Part shown: positions 12,451-17,900 of the stretch, one piece after another
Numbering within the stretch: the stretch's first letter is position 1
Layout: each line of letters starts with the position of its first letter
Origin: Betaproteobacteria bacterium
GTDB taxonomy: Bacteria; Pseudomonadota; Gammaproteobacteria; Burkholderiales; Burkholderiaceae_C
Reading direction: 5' to 3'
DNA length: 17,900 nucleotides
NCBI GenBank assembly: GCA_009925955.1
Contig: RFPX01000009.1
Span: 1 to 17,900 of the forward strand
The notes under the pieces: generated by a model
Seen by the model: the letters and a program-made list of their open reading frames with translations, nothing else
Told to the model about the DNA's origin: nothing
Databases searched by the model: none
Program-made: the position numbers and the translations under genes

Positions 12451-13398
12451 ATGAAAAACGCGACCTTCCGGCAATGGCGGGTGTTCAGTGAGGTGGCGCG
12501 CCACCTGAGCTTTGCACGGGCAGCCGCCACCCTGCACCTCACGCCACCGGCCGTGACGCAGCAGGTCAAGGAGTTGGAAGGACATGTGGGCCTGCCGCTG
12601 TTCACCCGCCAGGGTCGCCAGGTTCAGCTGACCACCGCCGGCGAGTACATGCTGGTGTACGCGCGGCGGCTGATCGGCACCGTGCAGGAAGCCGAAGAGG
12701 CTGTGGCCCGGCTGATGAAGAGCGAGGCCGGCACGCTCACCTTGGCGGTGGTCAGCACCGCACAGTACTTTCTGCCGCAGTTCCTGGCGCAGTTCCGCAA
12801 GCGCTACCCCGGACTGGACGTGCGCCTGCTGGTGGGCAACCGTGGGCAGTTGGTGCAGTTCATCCGTGCGGGGGACGCCGACATCGCCGTCATGGGAAAG
12901 CCGCCGCGTGACCTGGTGTGCCGCGAAGATGCATTCGCCCTGCACCCCCAGGTTTTCGTGGTGCAGCCCGAGCACCCGCTGCTCGAAGAAGCGAGGGCGC
13001 AGGCGCTGTCTCCCCAGCGCCTGCGTGGGCTGCCCTTCATCCTGCGGGAAGCAGGGTCTGGCACGCGCGCGGCGCTCGAGCGCTATTGCGCAGAGCACCA
13101 CGTGGATCTGCAGGTGGCCATGGAAATGCCGAGCAACGAAACCATCAAGCAAGCGGTGATGGCCGGGCTGGGCCTGAGCTTTCTGTCACTGCACACCATC
13201 GGGCTGGAGCTGGAAAACGGGCTCATGGCGGTGCTGCCGGTGCAGCACGCGCCCGTGGTTCGCCAGTGGTACGTCGTGCACCCAGGCAAGAAACCGCTGT
13301 CGCCCCCGGCCGAAGCGTTTCGGCAGTTCGTGTTGGCGCACGGTGCGGCGCTCATAGGTGAGCGCTTTGGCCGGTTTGTCGCGCAGACCCCAGCGTGA
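12451..13398 (+). CDS. cbbR: LysR-family transcriptional regulator, CbbR type
   Basis: A 315-residue LysR-type regulator. The N-terminal helix-turn-helix (about 6-65, with LSFARAAATLHLTPPAVTQQ) is followed by an effector domain (about 90-295). The HTH and segments such as PSNETIKQAVMAGLGLSFLSLHTI closely resemble CbbR, the activator of Calvin-cycle operons that responds to metabolites such as RuBP, NADPH or ATP. The divergent cbbF-cbbP operon makes this the likely target. The ATG has AGGAAA seven bases or so upstream. The downstream nitroreductase is on the same strand after about 50 bases but is probably functionally separate. Confidence 0.9.
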   Translation: MKNATFRQWRVFSEVARHLSFARAAATLHLTPPAVTQQVKELEGHVGLPLFTRQGRQVQLTTAGEYMLVYARRLIGTVQEAEEAVARLMKSEAGTLTLAVVSTAQYFLPQFLAQFRKRYPGLDVRLLVGNRGQLVQFIRAGDADIAVMGKPPRDLVCREDAFALHPQVFVVQPEHPLLEEARAQALSPQRLRGLPFILREAGSGTRAALERYCAEHHVDLQVAMEMPSNETIKQAVMAGLGLSFLSLHTIGLELENGLMAVLPVQHAPVVRQWYVVHPGKKPLSPPAEAFRQFVLAHGAALIGERFGRFVAQTPA

Positions 13399-13447
13399 GC
13401 TTGTAGCAAAAGCCACAATGGACTTTTCTCCACGCCTGAGACCCACC

Positions 13448-14038
13448 ATGTCCCGCACGCCACAAGCCCCCATCGCCCCCCAATTCATCCAACGCTGGTC
13501 CCCCCGCTCCTTCACCGGCAAGCCCATCAGCAGCGCCGAGATGATGAGCCTGTTTGAAGCCGCACGATGGGCACCGTCCACATCCAACACCCAGCCCTGG
13601 CGCTTTGTTTACGGCTTGGCCGGCAGCGCTGGGTTCGAAGCCATCTTTCAAACCCTGGTGCCGTTCAACCAAGGCTGGGCGCGCAAGGCCTCAGCCTTGA
13701 TCGCCGTGCTGTCGGCCCAACAGGCGGTGGCCCCAGGCACGACCGAAGCCAAGCCCTCCCCCCTTCACGCGTTCGACACGGGTGCGGCCTGGATGAGCCT
13801 GGCCCTGCAGGCCGAGTCCATGGGTTGGCGCACCCACGCCATGGGCGGCTTCGATGCGCAGGCCCTGCGCCAGCAACTGGGCGTGCCTGAAGGCTTTGCC
13901 GTGCAGTGCGTGGTGGCCGTGGGCGAACAGGGCCCGCGGGAAAACCTGCCGGCGCCCCTGCAGGAGCGCGAAGTGCCCAATGGGCGCCAGCCGCTGGAGG
14001 CCATGGTGGCCGAAGGCCGCTTCAACTTTCAGGCCTGA
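13448..14038 (+). CDS. Nitroreductase-family FMN-dependent oxidoreductase
   Basis: A 196-residue single-domain nitroreductase-fold protein. The N-terminal RWSPRSF and ARWAPSTSNTQPWRF motifs are the FMN-binding signatures of the family; the later GAAWMSLALQAESMGWRTHAMGG is typical. Such enzymes use NAD(P)H to reduce nitro compounds, quinones or unknown substrates in the cytoplasm. The start could also be the in-frame ATG at 13418 (206 residues); neither has a strong Shine-Dalgarno, and I prefer 13448 because the extra ten residues do not look conserved. The true substrate cannot be told from sequence or from neighbours. Confidence 0.85.
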   Translation: MSRTPQAPIAPQFIQRWSPRSFTGKPISSAEMMSLFEAARWAPSTSNTQPWRFVYGLAGSAGFEAIFQTLVPFNQGWARKASALIAVLSAQQAVAPGTTEAKPSPLHAFDTGAAWMSLALQAESMGWRTHAMGGFDAQALRQQLGVPEGFAVQCVVAVGEQGPRENLPAPLQEREVPNGRQPLEAMVAEGRFNFQA

Positions 14039-14121
14039 ACCCGGCTGATGTTCCGGGGGTAGGCCCACCTTGGTGGCATTCGTCAAGCGGTGGTCATGAT
14101 CAGGCTGACAGAATCAAGCGG

Positions 14122-15063
14122 ATGAACACGAGCGATCCCCCCAACGCCTGGAGCCCCAAGCCTGGCCGGCGCCAGCTGCTGCAGGGCCTGGGCAGCGCCG
14201 CGCTGTGGGGTTGGGGCGGGTTCGCAGGCTTAGGGGCCTTGGGTGGCTGCGCCCTGGCACCGCAGCCCGCGCCACCGCTGCGTGTGGCCCGTCAGCTGCC
14301 CGAAGGTGCACCCGTGGGCCGGCTGCTGGTGATCGGGGGTGGTGAAGACCGGGTGGACGACCGAGAGATCCTGCGTCGCTTCATGGAGCTCAGCGGTGGT
14401 GCGCAGGCGCGCCTGCGGTTCATCACCGGCGCCACCAACGACCCCAAGGGAGCGGAGCAGGCCTACGGTGCGGCCATGGGTGGGCTGGGCGCACAAGACG
14501 TGCGCTTTCTGCACCTGGCCGAAGCGCAAGACGCTGCGCAGCCGGCCCTGCTGGAGGAGCTGCGCCAAGCCGATGGCGTCTTCATCACCGGCGGCGACCA
14601 GGCCCGGCTGATGGGCAAGTTGTGGTCCACACCCGCCATGCAGGCCTTGCACCAAGCCGTGCGTGAACGCGGCATCTGCCTGGCCGGCACCAGCGCCGGG
14701 GCGGCGGCCATGTCCCGCGCCATGATTGCGCACGGGCCGGCCGTGGTCGTGCCGCAAAAAGAGGCCGTTTCCCTGGACCTGGGGCTGAACTTTCTGCCGC
14801 AGGCCATGGTGGACCAACACTTTTCTCAGCGCCGGCGCTTGTCGCGCCTGTTGTCGGCGCTGGCCCTGCGGCCCGACCTCTTGGGCATCGGGGTGGACGA
14901 AGACACGGCGCTGCTGATTGAAATCGGGCGCTCGGTGGAGGTGATCGGCCGCAGCTCGGTCACCTTGGTAGACGGATCGGAAATGCAGAGCAACGCCGGC
15001 CAGGTTCAGCCGCGCGACCGCCTGGAATTGGTGGGCGTGAACCTGCACGTGCTGCCCACATGA
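14122..15063 (+). CDS. Cyanophycinase-family serine peptidase, probably exported lipoprotein
   Basis: A 313-residue member of peptidase family S51. Cyanophycinase cuts cyanophycin (multi-L-arginyl-poly-aspartate, in some strains partly lysine-substituted) into beta-Asp-Arg dipeptides. The nucleophile Ser191 lies in GTSAGAAAMS, and the family segments VIGGGEDR, ITGATNDP, FITGGDQARL and the His of DQHF are all present. Unlike cytoplasmic forms, the N-terminus has Arg16-Arg17 followed by a hydrophobic stretch and a possible lipobox (LGGC, Cys43), suggesting export (perhaps Tat) and lipid anchoring, as in extracellular CphE-type enzymes. No cyanophycin synthetase gene is in the window, which fits scavenging of external polymer. 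The ATG is preceded by only a weak AAGCGG. The next genes run convergently. Confidence 0.85.
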   Translation: MNTSDPPNAWSPKPGRRQLLQGLGSAALWGWGGFAGLGALGGCALAPQPAPPLRVARQLPEGAPVGRLLVIGGGEDRVDDREILRRFMELSGGAQARLRFITGATNDPKGAEQAYGAAMGGLGAQDVRFLHLAEAQDAAQPALLEELRQADGVFITGGDQARLMGKLWSTPAMQALHQAVRERGICLAGTSAGAAAMSRAMIAHGPAVVVPQKEAVSLDLGLNFLPQAMVDQHFSQRRRLSRLLSALALRPDLLGIGVDEDTALLIEIGRSVEVIGRSSVTLVDGSEMQSNAGQVQPRDRLELVGVNLHVLPT

Positions 15064-15175
15064 TGGCGGCCTCGCAATGATCCAAGGTCTTGTTGCGGTA
15101 GTTGTCCACCAGTCGGCGAACCAGTTCGCGCGGAAAGCGCTCGGTGGTGGCGCGCTTGTTGGAGCCGCCACCCAT
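15064..15175 (-). other. Unidentified coding-like fragment between convergent genes
   Basis: On the minus strand an ATG at 15175 opens about 38 residues beginning MGGGSNKRATTERFPREL and continuing VRRLVDNYRNKTLDHCEAA, with a charged composition like a real protein start. Beyond 15064 the frame runs into the 3' end of the cyanophycinase gene and turns into an evident shadow, ending at 14960. It may be the 5' remnant of a gene once following the aldehyde dehydrogenase, 24 bases after its stop. I do not recognise the family. Confidence 0.3.
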
Positions 15176-15199
15176 CCTCTTGGTCTGAGACCGCGCCGC

Positions 15200-16744
15200 C
15201 TACACCTCGAACACCACGCCCTGGGCCAAGGGCAGTGCGGTGCCCCGGTTGATGGTGTTGGTGCTGCGGCGCATGTATTGCCGCCAGGCGTCCGAGCCGG
15301 ACTCTCGACCGCCGCCGGTGTCCTTGTCGCCACCAAAGGCGCCTCCAATTTCTGCACCCGAGGTCCCGAGGTTGACGTTGGCGATACCGCAGTCTGAGCC
15401 GGATGCGCTCAGGAAGGTCTCGGCTTCGATCAGGTCTTGGGTGAAGATGGCCGAGGACAGGCCCTGCGGCACGGCGTTGTTCAAGGCAATGGCCTCTTCC
15501 ACCGTGCGCCAGCGCATGACGTACAAGATGGGGGCGAAGGTCTCCTCGCACACGATGGACGACTGCGCGGGCATGGTGACGATGGCCGGGCTCACGTAGA
15601 CGCCGCCTTGCAGGCCCGGGCCCTGCAAGCGATCGCCACCGAACACCACCACACCGCCCTGCTGCCGCGCCTGCTCCAGCGCACGCGCCATCGCCACCTG
15701 CGCAGCCTCATCGATCAACGGCCCCATGAGCACGCCCGCTTCACGTGGGTCGCCGATGCGCAAAGTGGCGTAGGCCTTGACCAGGCGCTGCACCAGGTCC
15801 TGGTGCAGCGATTCGTGCACCAGCAGGCGGCGGGTGGTGGTGCAACGCTGACCGGCCGTGCCCACCGCGCCGAAGACGATGCCGCGAACGGCCAGGTCCA
15901 GCTTGGCACTGGGGCACACCACCACCGCGTTGTTGCCGCCCAACTCCAGCAGGCATCGACCAAAGCGCTGGGCCACCACGGGTGCCACCGCGCGGCCCAT
16001 GCGCGTGCTGCCCGTGGCCGACAGCAAGGCCACGCGGGGATCCGCCGCCAAGGCGGCACCCAGTTCCGCGGAGCCCTGCAACAGCAGGCACAGGTCCTGG
16101 GTCAGGGGTGGCTGACCGGCCGGCGGGGGGTGGTCGGCGTCGAAAGCTTCGCAACAGCGCTCCCACAAGCCCTGCACGGCCAAGGCGCACAGCGGTGCCT
16201 TTTCCGAAGGCTTCCACAACACGGTGTTGCCGCACACCAAGGCCAGGGCGGCGTTCCAGGCCCAAACGGCCACGGGGAAGTTGAACGCCGTGATGATGCC
16301 CACCGGGCCCAGCGGGTGCCACTGTTCCATCATCCGGTGCTGTGGCCGCTCCGAAGCGATCGTCAGCCCGTGCAGTTGCCGCGAAAGCCCAACGGCAAAG
16401 TCGGCGATGTCGATCATCTCCTGAACCTCACCCAGGCCCTCGCTGGTGATCTTGCCCACCTCCAGGCTCACGATCTGGCCCAGGGCCACCTTGTGTTGGC
16501 GCAACACCTGCCCGAAGCGCCGCACCAGTTCACCGCGCTGGGGTGCCGGCACCTCACGCCAACGCTTGAACGCAGCGGCGCTGCGGGCCAAGACGGCGTC
16601 CATGTCAGCGGGCGCGGTGGTGGCGACCTGCCCCAGCGCTTGCCCATCAATCGGACTGCGGCTGTGCAAGGGGCCGCCTTCCAACTGGGAGGCCGGTAGG
16701 CCCAACTGTTGCCAAAGCTGGCGCAGCTGTTGCGTGCTGTTCAT
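15200..16744 (-). CDS. Alpha-aminoadipic semialdehyde / piperideine-6-carboxylate dehydrogenase (ALDH7 type)
   Basis: A 514-residue NAD-dependent aldehyde dehydrogenase. The catalytic cysteine is Cys301 (GTAGQRCTTTRR) and the general base Glu267 (LELGGNN), with the cofactor-binding LLSATGSTRMG. The TAGQRCTTTRR and SGAEIGGAFGGDKDTGGGRESGSDAW stretches are characteristic of the ALDH7 (antiquitin/AmaB/Pcd) group, which oxidises alpha-aminoadipic semialdehyde, in equilibrium with piperideine-6-carboxylate, to 2-aminoadipate in lysine catabolism. GGGGAG lies about ten bases before the ATG. It is 30 bases downstream of the lysine 6-dehydrogenase-like gene on the same strand, whose product would be its substrate, so the pair forms a short pathway. 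Confidence 0.92.
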   Translation of the reverse strand: MNSTQQLRQLWQQLGLPASQLEGGPLHSRSPIDGQALGQVATTAPADMDAVLARSAAAFKRWREVPAPQRGELVRRFGQVLRQHKVALGQIVSLEVGKITSEGLGEVQEMIDIADFAVGLSRQLHGLTIASERPQHRMMEQWHPLGPVGIITAFNFPVAVWAWNAALALVCGNTVLWKPSEKAPLCALAVQGLWERCCEAFDADHPPPAGQPPLTQDLCLLLQGSAELGAALAADPRVALLSATGSTRMGRAVAPVVAQRFGRCLLELGGNNAVVVCPSAKLDLAVRGIVFGAVGTAGQRCTTTRRLLVHESLHQDLVQRLVKAYATLRIGDPREAGVLMGPLIDEAAQVAMARALEQARQQGGVVVFGGDRLQGPGLQGGVYVSPAIVTMPAQSSIVCEETFAPILYVMRWRTVEEAIALNNAVPQGLSSAIFTQDLIEAETFLSASGSDCGIANVNLGTSGAEIGGAFGGDKDTGGGRESGSDAWRQYMRRSTNTINRGTALPLAQGVVFEV

Positions 16745-16774
16745 CGAAGTCTTGCTCCCCAGGGGCTGTCGAAG

Positions 16775-17887
16775 TCAGGAGATGGAGGATACCGGGCGAA
16801 GCTGCTGGTAGGCCTGCCCAAAACGGTTGGCGAGAAAAGCCTCCAACGGAACCGATTCCTGACGGATGAAACCACGCGGCGCCAATCGGCCCTCGCGGAA
16901 GAGGTCCAGCACCGCGCACAGGCCTGCTGCGGTGGTGATTTGGATGGCCGACAGCGGTGTCGTCGAGTCCGGCCTGGAGTAGATCTTGCGCGCAAAGACC
17001 TTCTCCACGAAGCGCCCCGCGCTCAAGCCCGTCGCGGTGACGAACACCAGCACCACATCCTGCAGGGTGGTGGGAACCGCCCGCTGAAGAATCTGCTTGA
17101 GCGTGGTCGCGTCGTGCTTGAGGCCCAGGTCATCCAGCAAGACTTTGACCAAGGCTCGGTGGCCGGGGTAGCGCACCGACTTGTAGTCCAGGTTGTGCGC
17201 CCGTCCGGCCAGGGTTTCGCACAGGGTGCCCAAACCTCCGCTGGTGTTGAACGCCTCGTACTCGCAGCCGTCCATGCTGAAGGTTTCGAGCCCCTCCAAG
17301 GGCAGGAGCTCCAAGCGATGGCCGTCGCGGATGGCCTCACAGGGGTGACAGTACTCGTTGATCAAACCGTCTACGCTCCAGGTGAGGTTGTACTTCAGTG
17401 CATTGGTGGGAAAAGCCGGCAGGGCGCCCACCCGCATCTTGAGGTCGAAGATCTGATCAAAGCCACGGGCCAGGTCGTGCGCCACGATGCCCACAAACCC
17501 GGGGGCCAAGCCGCACTGCGGCATGAACGCGGTGGGCGCCCCTTCAGCGAGTTCCCGGATGCGGCGCGTGGCCGCCACGTCTTCGGTGAGGTCAAAGTAG
17601 TGGCAACCCGTGGCCCGCGCGGCTTCAGCCACCGCGATGGCGCAGTCGTAGGGCAACGCGTTGACGACGGTTTCATGGCCTTGCAGCAGCGCTTGCAGGG
17701 CCTGGGCCGCGTGCGGCGGCGTGCTCGAGCGCTCGTCCATCTGCAATGTGCGCAGGCCGGCTGCTGCCAAGGGCTCGAGCGCCGCTGCGCTTCGGTCCGC
17801 CACCGTGATGGCGTAGTCACCGGTGGCGGCCAGCTGACGCGCGATGGTCTGCCCAATGTGGCCGGCGCCCAGGAGGATGGTCTTCAT
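16775..17887 (-). CDS. Saccharopine dehydrogenase-family protein, probable L-lysine 6-dehydrogenase
   Basis: A 370-residue NAD(P)-dependent dehydrogenase with an N-terminal Rossmann fold (ILLGAGHIGQ, GAGHIG at 7-12). Family segments VVNALPYD, CHYFDLTED and QCGLAPGF match the lysine 6-dehydrogenase/LysDH branch of the saccharopine dehydrogenase family, which oxidatively deaminates lysine to alpha-aminoadipic semialdehyde, which cyclises to piperideine-6-carboxylate. The adjacent ALDH7-type gene, 30 bases downstream, would oxidise that product, supporting the assignment over saccharopine dehydrogenase proper. The ATG is preceded by AAGG; only 13 bases upstream are in the window, so the promoter cannot be judged. 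Confidence 0.88.
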   Translation of the reverse strand: MKTILLGAGHIGQTIARQLAATGDYAITVADRSAAALEPLAAAGLRTLQMDERSSTPPHAAQALQALLQGHETVVNALPYDCAIAVAEAARATGCHYFDLTEDVAATRRIRELAEGAPTAFMPQCGLAPGFVGIVAHDLARGFDQIFDLKMRVGALPAFPTNALKYNLTWSVDGLINEYCHPCEAIRDGHRLELLPLEGLETFSMDGCEYEAFNTSGGLGTLCETLAGRAHNLDYKSVRYPGHRALVKVLLDDLGLKHDATTLKQILQRAVPTTLQDVVLVFVTATGLSAGRFVEKVFARKIYSRPDSTTPLSAIQITTAAGLCAVLDLFREGRLAPRGFIRQESVPLEAFLANRFGQAYQQLRPVSSIS

Positions 17888-17900
17888 GATCGGAACCTTG

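Noticed and set aside
12229..13152. Upstream extension of the cbbF frame by about 308 codons
   Set aside because: It runs through the control region and antisense to cbbR; family N-terminus begins at 12228.
15437..16699. Long plus-strand open frame opposite the ALDH7-type gene
   Set aside because: Antisense shadow with biased composition and no family features.
1..17900. CRISPR array, tRNA/rRNA, insertion sequence, prophage or integrase
   Set aside because: No regularly spaced repeats, tRNA-like cloverleaf, transposase motif or phage gene was noticed on reading either strand.

Overview
The window is a GC-rich (by eye roughly 65% GC), gene-dense stretch of chromosome. Gene content and protein style (SoxCDY, a CbbR-linked fructose-bisphosphatase/phosphoribulokinase pair, many small c-type cytochromes, a BigR/SqrR-type regulator) suggest a betaproteobacterium of the Burkholderiales, most like a Comamonadaceae chemolithotroph or mixotroph that oxidises thiosulfate and can fix CO2. 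The assignment rests on protein resemblance, not on an rRNA gene; no rRNA, tRNA, CRISPR array or insertion sequence was seen.

Layout. (1) 1-2878, minus strand: the start of a sox operon, soxC-soxD-soxY, with soxY cut by the window edge. (2) 2879-7111: a sulfur-responsive block. A minus-strand persulfide-dioxygenase-like metallo-hydrolase is divergent from an ArsR-family regulator with a BigR/SqrR cysteine pair, followed on the plus strand by a two-gene YeeE/YedE-type sulfur transporter and a SulP anion permease. The divergent promoter is a perfect 12-bp inverted repeat in which each arm carries the -35 of one promoter and the -10 of the other. (3) 7141-8307: a Fur box and a periplasmic Fe(III)-binding protein gene whose signal peptide and mature part are in different frames. 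(4) 8371-10123, minus strand: a small redox/copper set, a monohaem cytochrome c, a thioredoxin-like protein fused to an Lgt-like membrane domain, and a PCuAC copper chaperone. (5) 10234-13398: cbbF-cbbP on the minus strand, divergent from a CbbR-type LysR regulator. (6) 13448-15063, plus strand: a small nitroreductase and a probably exported, possibly lipid-anchored cyanophycinase. (7) 15200-17887, minus strand: a lysine 6-dehydrogenase-like protein and an alpha-aminoadipic semialdehyde dehydrogenase, which together would take lysine to 2-aminoadipate.

How they fit. Sox enzymes oxidise thiosulfate in the periplasm and would supply electrons; the neighbouring block would sense and remove sulfane sulfur/persulfide and move thiosulfate or sulfate across the inner membrane; the Calvin-cycle genes would use the energy for CO2 fixation (no RuBisCO genes are in the window). 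The cytochrome/TlpA/PCuAC set fits cytochrome and copper-oxidase maturation. The cyanophycinase and lysine genes are nitrogen/amino-acid catabolism and seem unrelated to the sulfur genes. No clearly unprecedented system is evident. The most unusual points are the symmetric overlapping promoter with a predicted leaderless regulator mRNA, the Lgt-like/TlpA fusion lacking the Lgt His-Gly-Gly motif, a fructose-bisphosphatase with altered metal-site motifs, the frameshifted iron-binding protein, and the exported cyanophycinase.
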